Of a stretch of DNA of 64,000 nucleotides, positions 36,056 to 46,046 are shown piece after piece. How positions within the stretch are numbered: position 1 is the stretch's first letter; each line of letters begins with the position of its first letter. A model generated the notes under the pieces. It worked only from the letters and a program-made list of their open reading frames with translations, did not search any database and was not told the origin of the DNA. The stretch is from positions 33,945 to 97,944 of the forward strand of contig JAFOFB010000008.1 of NCBI GenBank assembly GCA_017387505.1. Direction: 5' to 3'. Position numbers and translations under genes: made by a program. The stretch comes from Methanocorpusculum sp. (GTDB lineage Archaea > Halobacteriota > Methanomicrobia > Methanomicrobiales > Methanocorpusculaceae).

Positions 36056-36430
36056 TCATTGAACCGCTCGCCACTCCAACCTCCTTACATTCCCGAAGTT
36101 CAGAAGCATACCCTCTTTTATCCCGGTACTATTCATATAGCTCACAAGCTGTCTCTCGTGTGCCGCATTCAGCGAAGAGACCACTTTCAGTTCCAGAATA
36201 ATCCTGCCGTCCACAATCATATCAGCGTAAAAATCCTTCTTCAGCTCAACACCCTTGTAGAACACCGGAATCCGAACCTGCCGGGAAACCGAAAAGCCCG
36301 CCTGCAAAAGTTCGTATTCGAGAGCTGCTTCATACACCGATTCAAGATAACCGTATTTCAAAGTTGCATAAACCTCAAAAGCACAGCGAAGCACTTTCAG
36401 TAAATCCGAGTTGTCATCTAACATTTTCAT
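36056..36430 (-). CDS. GxxExxY protein (PDDEXK_3 family), copy 2
   Basis: The 124-residue homologue of the 33862 protein has GYLESVYEAALEYELLQAG, IPVFYKGVELKKDFYADMIV, ILELKVVSSLNAAHERQ and LLNFGNVRRLEWR. It is inverted relative to copy 1. Both start codons follow a GGCTTCGGAG-type leader, and upstream of that a palindromic element (36470-36600). MKMLDDNSD or MLDDNSD may be the start. Confidence 0.88.
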   Translation of the reverse strand: MKMLDDNSDLLKVLRCAFEVYATLKYGYLESVYEAALEYELLQAGFSVSRQVRIPVFYKGVELKKDFYADMIVDGRIILELKVVSSLNAAHERQLVSYMNSTGIKEGMLLNFGNVRRLEWRAVQ

Positions 36431-36977
36431 AATATAACTCCGAAGCCTGCCCGGGCAGTCCGGGCGGCAACGCCGCCTGCGTGACAGCCCAAGGATGATA
36501 TTGCTTCTGGGATTGGAAGCCGAAGGCTGACAAGACCAGGGGCATTATCTTCCTTGGGGTGAAACGCCTGTGCCCCGCCCCATCCAACCATGTATACGAG
36601 TAGTGGAGAAGTTAAGCAAAAAAGACGGGTACGCCGAGCCGAAGGCGAAGGAGCAGTCGGAAGGCGCGAGACCCGAATGGGCTCAAGCCGGGAGCAAGGC
36701 TCGAAGAGACTTGCGACAGCAGGCATATGAAGCCCGCGTCAGTGGGCGAAATATGCTCTGCGATTTTTTGTAGTCGAAACGGCTCTGCACCAAAATCCCA
36801 AACACCTAAGTCTCTCCCCGCCGTCTCGTACTGCCGCGTCAGCGAGCAGTCAGGCGGGGGGGGGCGAGAGTGCACTCAAAACACACAAAGAGGATAGGCG
36901 GAGCTGTCGAATAAAACCAAAGAAACCCTCACCGCAAATTCATTTATCCCCGCAAACCCAATATCAATACAACATCT
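36431..36977. repeat. Repeat-rich intergenic region with palindromic element
   Basis: No gene is supported. An imperfect palindrome spans about 36478-36557: CCCAAGGATGATATTGC on the left and GCATTATCTTCCTTGGG on the right. The same element, inverted, is at 33590-33720, and versions occur at 53095-53190 and 54892-54985. The rest is short dispersed repeat and the AT-rich leader of the ligase gene. Confidence 0.7.
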
Positions 36978-38618
36978 ATGCTCTTCCTCGACTTCGCAAA
37001 CACCTGCCGTGAAATAGAAAAAATATCCTCGCGCCTCGCAATGACAGACCTCTTAGCAGAAGTCTTCCCGCAAATCTCAGACGAAGAACTCGACATCTTC
37101 GTCCGCTTCGCACGAGGAAAACTATTCCCCGACTGGTCTGCTGAAAAACTCAACTTCGGACCATCCCTCCTCTACGAAGCACTAGCTTACGTCATCGGCA
37201 AAAAACGCGAAGACGTAGTCCGTGCAATCAACAGCTCAGGAGACGCAGGAGAAGTTGTAGAAGAGCTTCTGCAGAAAAAACAGCAGACAACATTCTTCAC
37301 CGAAGACCTGGAACTTACAGACGTCTATGAGCGCTTCATGCAGATGGCAAAAAGCTCCGGCAGAAAATCCCAGCAGGAAAGACTTCGGTCCGCACAATAC
37401 CTCTTCTCAAACGCATCCCCGCTTGAAGGACGCTACCTCGCACGCCTCATGCTCGAAGAGATGAGAATCGGAGTAGGCGAAGGAGTCGTAAAAGACGCGG
37501 TTGCAAAAGCCTTCGGAGTACCCTCTGAAGTAGTCGAACACGCACACCAGGCACTAAACGACTTAGGAGAAGTGGCCCTTCTTGCAAAAACCAATCCTGA
37601 AAAGCTTGCAGAAGTCACCATCACCCCGTTCAAACCAGTCAAAATGATGCTCGCACAGGCAGGCTCTATTACAGGCATGGTTGAAACACACGGAACACTC
37701 GCCGCCGAAAACAAATATGACGGAAGCAGATTCCAGTTCCACAAATCAGGCGGGCGCTGCGCAATTTACTCAAGACGCCTCGAAGAGATGACAGCATCTC
37801 TTCCAGACGTTGTCGAGATGCTCAAAAACGCAACAACGCATGATGTAATCATCGACGGAGAAGTAATCGCAATCCTAAACGGCAAACCAATGCCCTTCCA
37901 GACAGTCCTTCGCCGGATTAGAAGAAAACATGGAATCGAAGAAGCAAAAGAGGAAATAGAACTTCGCCCGTGCGTCTTTGACATCCTCGTCTGTGACGGA
38001 GAAACATTAATCGACCTGCCGTTTACAAAACGCCGCGAAATCCTCGAATCGGTCATGACCGAATATGTCGCCCCGCAGCTTGTAAGCGACTCGGCAGAAG
38101 AGATTGAAAAATACTACCACGAAGCACTCGACGCCGGAAACGAAGGCATCATGCTCAAAGTAATCAATGCGCCCTACCTCCCCGGAAACCGCGGAAAACT
38201 CTGGATCAAAATCAAGCCGGAGGTTGACACCATTGACTTAGTCGTCACTGGAGCCGAATGGGGAGAGGGAAAACGTGCCAAAGTATTCGGCTCATTTGTC
38301 CTCGCATGCCAGGACGAATCAGGAGAACTTCTCGAAATATCAAGGGTTGCAACAGGTATCGATGACGCCATGCTTGCCCACTTATACGAACTCTTCAAAG
38401 ACAAAATAATCTCCGAAAAGGGAAAAAGCGTCACATTCGAGCCGGACGTAATCTTCGAAGTAGGATACGCAGAGCTCCAGAGAAGCACAAACTACGAAGC
38501 AGGATACGCACTTCGCTTCCCTCGCTTTGTAAGACTTCGTGACGACAAAGACGTCTCCGAAATCGAAACAATGGAGAGCCTTTCAAGACGCTACTCCATG
38601 CAGAACAAAGAAGAGTAA
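36978..38618 (+). CDS. lig: ATP-dependent DNA ligase
   Basis: The 546-residue archaeal ligase has a helical DNA-binding domain, then motif [14 protein letters not shown] with the adenylated Lys, motif III-like [15 protein letters not shown], and motif [11 protein letters not shown]. Motif [12 protein letters not shown] and an OB domain ending [18 protein letters not shown] ([15 protein letters not shown]) follow. It seals nicks in replication and repair. The promoter is probably the AT-rich stretch before 36970. It marks the return to core genes after the first accessory region. Confidence 0.96.
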   Translation: MLFLDFANTCREIEKISSRLAMTDLLAEVFPQISDEELDIFVRFARGKLFPDWSAEKLNFGPSLLYEALAYVIGKKREDVVRAINSSGDAGEVVEELLQKKQQTTFFTEDLELTDVYERFMQMAKSSGRKSQQERLRSAQYLFSNASPLEGRYLARLMLEEMRIGVGEGVVKDAVAKAFGVPSEVVEHAHQALNDLGEVALLAKTNPEKLAEVTITPFKPVKMMLAQAGSITGMVETHGTLAAENKYDGSRFQFHKSGGRCAIYSRRLEEMTASLPDVVEMLKNATTHDVIIDGEVIAILNGKPMPFQTVLRRIRRKHGIEEAKEEIELRPCVFDILVCDGETLIDLPFTKRREILESVMTEYVAPQLVSDSAEEIEKYYHEALDAGNEGIMLKVINAPYLPGNRGKLWIKIKPEVDTIDLVVTGAEWGEGKRAKVFGSFVLACQDESGELLEISRVATGIDDAMLAHLYELFKDKIISEKGKSVTFEPDVIFEVGYAELQRSTNYEAGYALRFPRFVRLRDDKDVSEIETMESLSRRYSMQNKEE

Positions 38619-38697
38619 GTACAAAGTCAGACAGGGTATTTATTTATAGTCAACCGCCCTATAATGATTTATCAATAGGTATTTGGAGGTAAGTAGT

Positions 38698-38733
38698 ATG
38701 TTTATCATTATCAAAGGTGGAGATACTAATTGA
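38698..38733 (+). CDS. Eleven-residue leader ORF of nhaC
   Basis: A strong ribosome binding site (TTGGAGGTAA, from 38681) precedes ATG 38698, which encodes MFIIIKGGDTN and stops at TGA overlapping the nhaC ATG (TGATG). The segment coding KGGD doubles as an AAAGGTGGAGAT site for nhaC. Translational coupling of the antiporter to this leader is likely; a sensing role is inference only. Confidence 0.45.
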   Translation: MFIIIKGGDTN

Positions 38734-40214
38734 TGCGTAAGATGAAGGAGGAGCTTTTCGGCTTCGAACCACGCCGGGCGCTGATTGCAGCGATCTGCAT
38801 CATAGTTGTAACCTGGCTGTTATCTTTTCTTATGCCGACCGAGGCCTCGGAGTTTGGAGCCTGGTCACTGTTACCCGCAACATTTCTGATTGTATACATT
38901 TTTATCACCAAGAGAATCTTAGAATCCCTGGTACTTTCCTGTCTTATGGGTCTGATTATGGCTGCAAAGACGGTCAATGTCTTTAGCGAATTCAGTACCA
39001 TCTTAACTGACACGATGCTTGACCCGGACATGGCATGGCTGATTATCGTCTGCGGTCTGATGGGAAGTATCATTGCCTTAATCGAGCGCGCAGGCGGTGC
39101 AATTGCCTTTGGAAACTGGGCAGCCAAACACGCAAAAGGAGAAAAGTCATCTCTGGTCTGGACCTGGATTATGGGTATTGCCATCTTCCTCGATGACTAC
39201 TTAAACTCTATGGCAGTGGGCTCCTGTATGCGTTCCTTAACTGACAAGTTCAAGGTCCCGCGTGAGATGCTCGCATATGTTGTTGACTCAACAGCAGCAC
39301 CGCTTTGTGTGTTAATCCCGATTTCCACATGGGCAGTCTTTGCCGGAGGTCTCTTAGAGGCAAACGGATGGGCACCTGAAGGAATGGGTCTTGTTTACTT
39401 TATCCAGACGATTCCGTACAACTTCTACGCATGGGTCGCCGCCATTATGGTTATCCTTGTAATCTTTAGAGTCATCCCGGTATTCGGTCCGATGAAGAAG
39501 GCATACGCAAGAGTTGCCGCAGGCGGACCGCTCGCTCCGGAAGGTTCTGAAAAGATTGACCTCTACAGCGGAGACACTCTCACCTTCGCAAAGACCCCGC
39601 GGATTATCAATCTCGTAATCCCGATTATCAGTTTAGTGGTCTTTACCCTTATCTTTGACATCGACCTTCAGATGGGTGTCATCTGTACAATCCCTGTTAT
39701 GTTCATTCTCTACTTAGCGCAGGGAATTATGAACGCAGAGGAGTTCGCAGACTGTGTTGTTAAAGGTCTGCAGAACATGATTATGCCGCTCCTCTTAATG
39801 GTTCTTGCATGGGTGTTTGCCGCAATGTCTGAACAGATTGGATTTACCCAGTATGTTATCGATACAGTCGCAGCAAACGTCGGAGTTGCCCTTCTGCCGT
39901 TTGTTGTCTTCGTGGCTCTTGCAATCACTCAGTTCGTTACCGGAACCAACTGGGGTCTTTATATCATCGCATTACCGATTGTAATCCCGTTAGCTATTCA
40001 GATGGATGCAAACATTGCACTCTCTGTCGGAGCAGTTATCTCCGCAGGTGTTCTTGGAAGCCACTGCTGTTTCTACTCGGATGCTACAGTCTTAACCTCT
40101 GCTGCCTGCGGTTGTGATAACTTCCGCCATGCAGTTACGCAGATGCCTTACGGAATCCTTGCGGGAGTTATTGCCGCAGTTATGTTCCTCGTCTGCGGAT
40201 TCATTATGGGATAA
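38733..40214 (+). CDS. nhaC: NhaC-family Na+/H+ antiporter
   Basis: The 493-residue membrane protein has about 11-12 helices and motifs LDDYLNSMAVGSCMRSLTDK and STAAPLCVLIPISTWAVF. It also has ITQFVTGTNWGLYIIALPI and LGSHCCFYSDATVLTSAACGCD, typical of the NhaC/IT superfamily. It would exchange protons for sodium at the cytoplasmic membrane. The ATG at 38733 overlaps the stop of an 11-codon leader ORF. Confidence 0.9.
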   Translation: MRKMKEELFGFEPRRALIAAICIIVVTWLLSFLMPTEASEFGAWSLLPATFLIVYIFITKRILESLVLSCLMGLIMAAKTVNVFSEFSTILTDTMLDPDMAWLIIVCGLMGSIIALIERAGGAIAFGNWAAKHAKGEKSSLVWTWIMGIAIFLDDYLNSMAVGSCMRSLTDKFKVPREMLAYVVDSTAAPLCVLIPISTWAVFAGGLLEANGWAPEGMGLVYFIQTIPYNFYAWVAAIMVILVIFRVIPVFGPMKKAYARVAAGGPLAPEGSEKIDLYSGDTLTFAKTPRIINLVIPIISLVVFTLIFDIDLQMGVICTIPVMFILYLAQGIMNAEEFADCVVKGLQNMIMPLLLMVLAWVFAAMSEQIGFTQYVIDTVAANVGVALLPFVVFVALAITQFVTGTNWGLYIIALPIVIPLAIQMDANIALSVGAVISAGVLGSHCCFYSDATVLTSAACGCDNFRHAVTQMPYGILAGVIAAVMFLVCGFIMG

Positions 40215-40312
40215 CTTCCCTCATCTTTTTTTATTACAATCTTATCTTGTTCTGCAGCATTCTTCCGCGAATGAATATATTCAATGAAGTCCAACATGTA
40301 AGGCAGTAAAAT

Positions 40313-41992
40313 ATGGATGAATATACGGGCAACATAGGCAACTATGAGGAAACCTACAAAAATTTCCACATTGATGTGCCGAAACACTATAACTTTGCAT
40401 TCGATGTAATCGACAAATGGGCAAAGGAGGACAGAAACCGCCTTGCAATGATCTGGACAAACCAGGCAGGTGAAGAGAAGAAGTTCACCTTCTGGGATAT
40501 GATGATTCACTCAAACGAGGCTGCAAACATCTTAATGAAGTTCGGTATCCAGAAGGGAGACCGTGCTCTTCTGATGCTTCACCGCGTTCCTGAGTGGTGG
40601 ATTTTAGTTCTCGGTATCATGAAGCTTGGAGCGGTCTTCTGTCCAAGCCCGCACATGATGACTGTAAAAGATATCGCCTACAGAATCAACGCAGGCGGTT
40701 TCAAGATGGTTATTACCGACCGCGAAAATATGGCAAAGGTTGATGAAGTAGCAGCCGACTGCCCGCACCTTCAGCTCAGAATGGTTGTCGATGACAATCC
40801 GCTTGAGCGTCTCTCCTCCCCATGGATTGGATACCAGCATGAACTTAAATATCCGGCTCCGGTATCCACCAAGCTCGTTGCAACCGCAGGACGCAAGATT
40901 CTTGCAACCGACCCGATGCTTATCTATTTCACCTCCGGAACCACTAAAGACCCGAAGATGGTTCTCCATGATTACGGACACCCGCTTGGTCAGACTGTTA
41001 CTGCAAAGTTCTGGCATGACTTAACCGATAAGGATGTCCACTTCACGGTCTCTGATACCGGATGGGCAAAGTGCGGATGGGGTAAGATTTACGGTCAGTG
41101 GATTTGCGGTGCATGTATCTTTGTGTATGACTACAGAACCAAGTTCCTCGCAACCGAGCTGCTGCCGCTTATCGAGAAGTACGGTATTACTTCTTTCTGT
41201 GCTCCGCCGACCATTTACCGTATGCTCATCATTGCAGACTTGAAGAAGTTCTCCTTCTCCGAGCTTCGCACCTGTACCAGTGCAGGCGAGCCGCTGAATC
41301 CAGAGGTTATCCGCATCTGGAAGGAGGGTACAGGTATTACTATCCGCGAGGGATACGGTCAGACTGAGACCTGCTGCTGTCTTGCAACTATGCCGGGCAT
41401 GGAGGTTCGCCAGGGTTCTATGGGTAAGCCTGTTCCGGGATGGCATATTCAGCTCCATGATGATGATGGAAACGAAGTTCCGCAGGGCGAGATTGGAAGA
41501 ATTGCTGTCTCTTTAAATCCGAGACCGGCTGGTCTTATCCGCGAGTATCTGGATAATCCGGAGGAGAATGCCGCTATGTTTGTCAACGGCTGGTACTACA
41601 CCGGTGATAAGGCACGCATGGATGAGGATGGTTACTTCTGGTTCGTTGGAAGAAATGATGATGTTATCAAGTCTTCCGGTTACAGAATTTCTCCGTTCGA
41701 GGTCGAGTCTGCATTACTCGAGCACCCGGCAGTTAAAGAGTCCGCTGTGGTCGGAAGCCCGGACGATCTTCGCGGTATGATTATCAAGGCATTCATCGTC
41801 TTACACGAAGGATACCAGGGCTCTGAGAGACTGATTAAGGAGATTCAGAACCACGTTAAGTCCACGACTGCTCCGTATAAGTATCCGCGTGCAATTGAGT
41901 TCGTAACAGAGCTTCCAAAGTCCTTCTCCGGTAAGATTAAGCGCGGTGAGCTCCGCGACCGTGAGCTGAAGAAGTACGAGGAAGAAAACTAA
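40313..41992 (+). CDS. AMP-forming acyl-CoA synthetase (medium-chain type)
   Basis: The 559-residue adenylate-forming enzyme has the P-loop LIYFTSGTTKDPKMV, motif EGYGQTETCC, GWYYTGDKARMDEDGYFWFVGR and the C-terminal catalytic Lys in KSFSGKIKRGELR. The N-terminal part (FAFDVIDKWAKEDRNRLAMIW) resembles ACSM-type medium-chain acyl-CoA synthetases rather than acetyl-CoA synthetase. The acid activated is not readable from sequence. It stands alone downstream of nhaC with its own promoter gap. Confidence 0.88.
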   Translation: MDEYTGNIGNYEETYKNFHIDVPKHYNFAFDVIDKWAKEDRNRLAMIWTNQAGEEKKFTFWDMMIHSNEAANILMKFGIQKGDRALLMLHRVPEWWILVLGIMKLGAVFCPSPHMMTVKDIAYRINAGGFKMVITDRENMAKVDEVAADCPHLQLRMVVDDNPLERLSSPWIGYQHELKYPAPVSTKLVATAGRKILATDPMLIYFTSGTTKDPKMVLHDYGHPLGQTVTAKFWHDLTDKDVHFTVSDTGWAKCGWGKIYGQWICGACIFVYDYRTKFLATELLPLIEKYGITSFCAPPTIYRMLIIADLKKFSFSELRTCTSAGEPLNPEVIRIWKEGTGITIREGYGQTETCCCLATMPGMEVRQGSMGKPVPGWHIQLHDDDGNEVPQGEIGRIAVSLNPRPAGLIREYLDNPEENAAMFVNGWYYTGDKARMDEDGYFWFVGRNDDVIKSSGYRISPFEVESALLEHPAVKESAVVGSPDDLRGMIIKAFIVLHEGYQGSERLIKEIQNHVKSTTAPYKYPRAIEFVTELPKSFSGKIKRGELRDRELKKYEEEN

Positions 41993-42003
41993 TCCTTTTT
42001 TTT

Positions 42004-42441
42004 ATGCAGCTTTTTGTCAAGCATTTCGATGAGCTGACGACAAAGGAGCTGTATGCAATTCTTAAAGTTCGCCAGGATGTGTTTGTGGTTGAGCAGAACT
42101 GCCCGTTTCCTGAGATCGACGGCAGAGATTTGGATGCCTACCACATCTGGCTCGAAGAGGATGGAAAGATTCTTGCATATGCCCGCGTTCTTGACCGCGG
42201 TGTGTCGTTTGAGACGCCTGCTGTAGGCCGTGTTATTTCGATGCGCAGAAGAGAGGGTCTTGGAAGCAGAATCTTAAGCGAAGGCATTCGAATAGCCCGT
42301 GAGAAGTATTCAGCAGAGGCAGTTATGCTTGAAGCCCAGGTCTATGCCCGCAAACTCTACGAGAAGCATGGATTCATACAGGTGTCCGATGAATTCTTAG
42401 AGGACGGCATCCCGCATATTTTAATGCGGCTTGACCTGTAA
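42004..42441 (+). CDS. ElaA-type GNAT acetyltransferase
   Basis: The 145-residue protein has the ElaA signature LYAILKVRQDVFVVEQNCPFPEIDG and the GNAT acetyl-CoA loop (MRRREGLGSRILSEGIRIA). It then carries ARKLYEKHGFIQVSDEF. The substrate is unknown. It starts twelve bases after the acyl-CoA synthetase stop, perhaps in the same transcript. Confidence 0.87.
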   Translation: MQLFVKHFDELTTKELYAILKVRQDVFVVEQNCPFPEIDGRDLDAYHIWLEEDGKILAYARVLDRGVSFETPAVGRVISMRRREGLGSRILSEGIRIAREKYSAEAVMLEAQVYARKLYEKHGFIQVSDEFLEDGIPHILMRLDL

Positions 42442-42462
42442 AAAAAAAGAGTATAAAAGAAA

Positions 42463-42753
42463 TTAGTTCTTGTGCTCGGATTCCATCTCTTTTAAGGTAC
42501 GCTCTGCAAGGTCACGCATGCGTGCCGGGATACCGCGGGAAGAGATGGTCTCGATTTCCTTCATTGCTGCAGCAATCTCGGAACCTAAGACAAAGATAGC
42601 ATATTTGTGCTCGAGCTTGCTTCTGTTAATCTGATCCGGAGTGATTTTTAATGCAGTGTATTCCGGGAACTTCAGGTCATCATTTAATGCTTTGTAGTAT
42701 TCTTTGATATCGTAAAATATCTGATGGAGCTCTAATAATTCTTCCTTATGCAT
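42463..42753 (-). CDS. UPF0058 family protein
   Basis: The 96-residue helical protein starts MHKEELLELHQIFYDIKEYY and has HKYAIFVLGSEIAAAMKEIE, matching the archaeal UPF0058 family. The function is unknown. It converges with the GNAT gene. Confidence 0.85.
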   Translation of the reverse strand: MHKEELLELHQIFYDIKEYYKALNDDLKFPEYTALKITPDQINRSKLEHKYAIFVLGSEIAAAMKEIETISSRGIPARMRDLAERTLKEMESEHKN

Positions 42754-42802
42754 AGTCCTATATGATAGGTCATGAAACGAGATAATAATATCTCAAAAAA
42801 AG

Positions 42803-43312
42803 TTAGTTGAGAAGTTCGGATGCCCGAACAAGCGGGTGAAGAGTGACACCTTCCTTTCCAAGAAGGTCTGCTGCTCCGCCTTCGCGGTCAACAACGGTTA
42901 CGACCGATTCAACGATTGCGCCTTCTTTTTTAAGCTCATCAACACCGTACTTGGAAGAACCGCCTGAAGTTGTTACATCCTCGATTAAGAGGACACGCTT
43001 GTCTTTTACGGTTCCAATAACCATCTGGGATTTTCCGTGATCCTTTGCCTGCGCGCGGATGATTGCACACGGCTTCTTTGCGGCAAGAGAAACAGCGGTT
43101 GCAAGAGGTACTCCGCCTACAGCAACACCTGCGACAACATCGAAGTCATACTTTGCGGCGACTTCAGCCGCAATCTCAGAGAGAAGTTCAGGCTGCATGA
43201 TGGCAGTCTTTACATCAACATAGTACTTGCTCTTAGCACCTGATGCAAGAGTGAAGTCTCCGAATTCAACTGCTTTGTACTGAATTAATAAATCTAAGAT
43301 TCTGTTTACCAT
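42803..43312 (-). CDS. pyrE: Orotate phosphoribosyltransferase
   Basis: The 169-residue enzyme has FTLASGAKSKYYVDVKTA, the PRPP-binding motif VLLIEDVTTSGGSSKYG, and KDHGKSQMVIG. It makes OMP in pyrimidine synthesis. Its start overlaps the end of carS by seven bases. Size is normal for archaeal PyrE. Confidence 0.95.
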   Translation of the reverse strand: MVNRILDLLIQYKAVEFGDFTLASGAKSKYYVDVKTAIMQPELLSEIAAEVAAKYDFDVVAGVAVGGVPLATAVSLAAKKPCAIIRAQAKDHGKSQMVIGTVKDKRVLLIEDVTTSGGSSKYGVDELKKEGAIVESVVTVVDREGGAADLLGKEGVTLHPLVRASELLN

Positions 43313-43890
43313 GGTCTGTCCTTTAATCCAAGAATATAGCCGATAATATTCGCTCCGCGGTGCAGGACCGGGGAAATAATCATAATGGCGATGAAGACCA
43401 GAACGCCGAAGAAGAGCGTGCCAAACTGATCAAACCAGCCAAATCCGCCTGTTACCGCAAGAGCGATTACGAGGAGGAGAAGCGAGCCTATCACCATATC
43501 GTACATGTCTGCAAGAGGCCATTTTGCCCCCCGGTCTTTTCCAAGACGGCGCTTGAAGTAGCTTTTGGCAACATCTCCTAAGAGTGCGCCGGTCGCAAGG
43601 GATATGACAGTTACCCAGGTGTGCTTTGGAAGGATGTCCCAGTTGAAGTAGGATACCAGGTACATCTGTGCGGCACCGAAGATGATGCCGATGAAGATGC
43701 CGCCGATTAATCCGCGCCAGGTTTTTCCGTCACCGAATATACGGCGTCCGTCTTTTGCACATTTTCCAAAATCAATCGGAGTCACGCCGCCTACAAGGGC
43801 TGCGGCAGGGTTTGGAATGTAGGCCGGAATCATTATCCAGAATGCCCAGAGAAATGCCATTCCAATGCTTACAAGAATCTCTGCTGTCAT
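43306..43890 (-). CDS. carS: CDP-archaeol synthase
   Basis: I start at MTAEILVSIGMAFLWAFWIM. The 36 extra residues of the longer frame are not membrane-like and overlap the divergent gene. The 194-residue protein has five hydrophobic segments and the CarS motifs IPNPAAALVGGVTPIDFGK, GRRIFGDGKTWRGLIGG and LGDVAKSYFKRRLGKDRGAKWPLADM. It activates unsaturated archaetidic acid with CTP for polar lipid synthesis. Overlap with pyrE suggests cotranscription. Confidence 0.92.
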   Translation of the reverse strand: MTAEILVSIGMAFLWAFWIMIPAYIPNPAAALVGGVTPIDFGKCAKDGRRIFGDGKTWRGLIGGIFIGIIFGAAQMYLVSYFNWDILPKHTWVTVISLATGALLGDVAKSYFKRRLGKDRGAKWPLADMYDMVIGSLLLLVIALAVTGGFGWFDQFGTLFFGVLVFIAIMIISPVLHRGANIIGYILGLKDRPW

Positions 43891-43996
43891 ACCCAATACG
43901 TAGATTACTATTTGCGTTTGGTATGTATCAAGTTTGGTATGCATTGGATGCAAAACTGCTAATATTACGCCATCCATACATTTAGTAAGTCTGGTC

Positions 43997-44620
43997 ATGA
44001 GATTCTGGAACCGTTTTGAGAAGAGTCACACGGTTGACTGGGTACGCCTTGGAAGGCGCAGGTCGAAAGGGGACCTTCTGGCGTTTTTAAAGGAGGAGGC
44101 GCTGCGTTTTACTCCGGATGATTTGAATCTGATGATGATTAATTATGATTCGAAGATAAAGGATCTGCCGGCAGATTACAGGGCGGAGCTTTCACGCTAT
44201 GCAAGGGTGCAGATTACAGACGGGTATAATCGTCTGATGACAAGGTCTCTTGATGGTGTTCATTCGAAGATGAAGGTATCTCATGCTCTGCATCGTTTTG
44301 CGGCGGCTGCTAAGCGTGAGTGTTCTAAAGGGACTGCCGGAGACAGGCTTCGCTCTCTTAAGTATCTGATTGCTGCATATGCTATTTTCATCGAAAACGA
44401 GCCGCCGCATCCTGTCGGCATGCCGTTTCCAGGAGGTGGGGCTGTGGAGGTTTTCGAGGGTGTGTATTACTGTCCGGTAAAGGATGCCTGGATGGATGTT
44501 GATGATGCTATGTGTTCTTTCTGTCCGGCAGAGCAGACGCCCAACCTTTCAAAGGAGGAGAGGGACAGTGCTGCAAAGGAGGAGAAGCTGACGAACTATT
44601 TTTATAATTATCACGGCTGA
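43997..44620 (+). CDS. DUF2115 (UPF0305) family protein
   Basis: I start at [19 protein letters not shown]; a longer frame opens at 43934. The 207-residue protein ends with the family signature [29 protein letters not shown] and MCSFCPAEQ, which contains the conserved cysteines. DUF2115 is methanogen-specific and uncharacterised. Its promoter overlaps that of the divergent carS. Confidence 0.85.
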   Translation: MRFWNRFEKSHTVDWVRLGRRRSKGDLLAFLKEEALRFTPDDLNLMMINYDSKIKDLPADYRAELSRYARVQITDGYNRLMTRSLDGVHSKMKVSHALHRFAAAAKRECSKGTAGDRLRSLKYLIAAYAIFIENEPPHPVGMPFPGGGAVEVFEGVYYCPVKDAWMDVDDAMCSFCPAEQTPNLSKEERDSAAKEEKLTNYFYNYHG

Positions 44621-44676
44621 ATACAGGAATTATAACCACATCTATATATCTGCAGGCGTCCAACTTATTTAGTGCA

Positions 44677-44982
44677 ATGAACAGCGGCATCTGCCCGAAA
44701 TGTGGTTTACCAAAAGAGCTCTGTATTTGTGAAGAAGTCGCAAAAGAGCAGCAGCGAATCAGTGTGAAAGTCAGCAAGAGACGTTACGGCAAGGAAGTTA
44801 CTGTCGTAGACGGCCTTGACCCTTATGAGATTGATTTAGAGGATTTATCGAAGTTCCTCAAAGGAAGACTTGCATGCGGAGGAACAGTTAAGGAGAATTC
44901 CATTGAGCTCCAGGGCAACCACCGCGACAGAGTCAAAGAACTTCTGACCAGCAGAGGTTATAATATCGACAACATTAACTAA
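44677..44982 (+). CDS. Translation initiation factor aIF1 (SUI1)
   Basis: The 101-residue protein has an N-terminal zinc-like [13 protein letters not shown] and a SUI1 domain ([20 protein letters not shown], then [18 protein letters not shown] and [10 protein letters not shown]). aIF1 helps start-codon selection on the small subunit. A TATA-like CTATATAT lies at 44641-44648. Confidence 0.95.
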   Translation: MNSGICPKCGLPKELCICEEVAKEQQRISVKVSKRRYGKEVTVVDGLDPYEIDLEDLSKFLKGRLACGGTVKENSIELQGNHRDRVKELLTSRGYNIDNIN

Positions 44983-45075
44983 TTTTTAATTTTCTTTTTT
45001 ATTTTTTGACTTTAATTGGGCTCTGGTGCTGAACCAAGGCAGATAAATTTTGGAATAAAACTGGTTAAAAAAAGG

Positions 45076-46017
45076 TTATTCTGAGATCTGCTTTAATGCA
45101 GATGCTTTTTCGGTTCTTGCTCTGTCGATTAGGTCTTTGTCGTTTGCAACTGAGAGGCATGAGTCGAATGCGGAGACTGCTTCTTCGAAGCGTTCGAGTT
45201 TTGAGAGTTCGTAGCCTTTGTTGAACAATGCGTCTGCGTTGTTCGGCTGTGCTATAAGTACGCGGCGGAAGCAGTCATAGGCTTCTTTGTGTCTTCCAAG
45301 GCAGCTTAATGCAAGGCCTTTGTTGTTCATGGCCCCTGTCATTGTTTTTTCATATTTCAGAGCCTTGTTGTAACACTCAACAGCCTCATTGTATTTTCCA
45401 AGCTTCGATAAGATGTTTCCGCAGTTGAAGTGTGATACGGAGTGTCCCGGGGAGATTTCGCGGACTACGTGGTAGTATTTCAGTGCGGCTTCATATTTTC
45501 CTGCGGCATAGAGGAACTCTGCACGGGTGAACCAGTGTTCCGGTCCGCGTGGTTCTCTTTCGCAGATTTTTGCCATTATTTTCTCGGCTTCCTGGTATTT
45601 GCCGTCTTTTGCGAGCATTTTTGCGTGGCTTGTCTGGAAGACGACGTCATCCGGGCATAATTCGAGAGCTTTTCTGAAGCATTCGTCTGCTTCTTTAAAG
45701 CGTTCGAAGGAGACGAGTGCGTCTCCTTTGTTGTGGTAGTAGACTCCAACTTCCGGGCGAAGAGAGATTGCCTTGTCGTATGCGGCGAGGGATTTTTCTT
45801 CGCTTTTCATCATTGCAAGGACTCTTCCTTTTTCATGCCAGGCAACCGGGTTTTCCGGGTCTGATTCTATTGCTTTGTCAAAACAGTGGAGGGCTGCATC
45901 ATACTGGCCGTGGCGCAGGTGAGAGGTGGCGTTTGAGAACCACATGGCAGAGTCGACGGAAGAAGGGAGGGTTTTTTCCTCCTTCTTCTCTTTTTTAAAC
46001 CGGTCAAAGAATCCCAT
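45076..46017 (-). CDS. Tetratricopeptide repeat protein
   Basis: The 313-residue protein consists of about eight TPR units from residue 27 on, such as GQYDAALHCFDKAIESDPEN and GKYNEAVECYNKALKYEKTM. It has a short basic N-terminus (MGFFDRFKKEKKEEK) that may contact membrane or partner. No other domain is visible. A protein-interaction role is likely; partners are unknown. Confidence 0.88.
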   Translation of the reverse strand: MGFFDRFKKEKKEEKTLPSSVDSAMWFSNATSHLRHGQYDAALHCFDKAIESDPENPVAWHEKGRVLAMMKSEEKSLAAYDKAISLRPEVGVYYHNKGDALVSFERFKEADECFRKALELCPDDVVFQTSHAKMLAKDGKYQEAEKIMAKICEREPRGPEHWFTRAEFLYAAGKYEAALKYYHVVREISPGHSVSHFNCGNILSKLGKYNEAVECYNKALKYEKTMTGAMNNKGLALSCLGRHKEAYDCFRRVLIAQPNNADALFNKGYELSKLERFEEAVSAFDSCLSVANDKDLIDRARTEKASALKQISE

Positions 46018-46046
46018 TCGTATATCTATATTGAACGTTTGGGATT

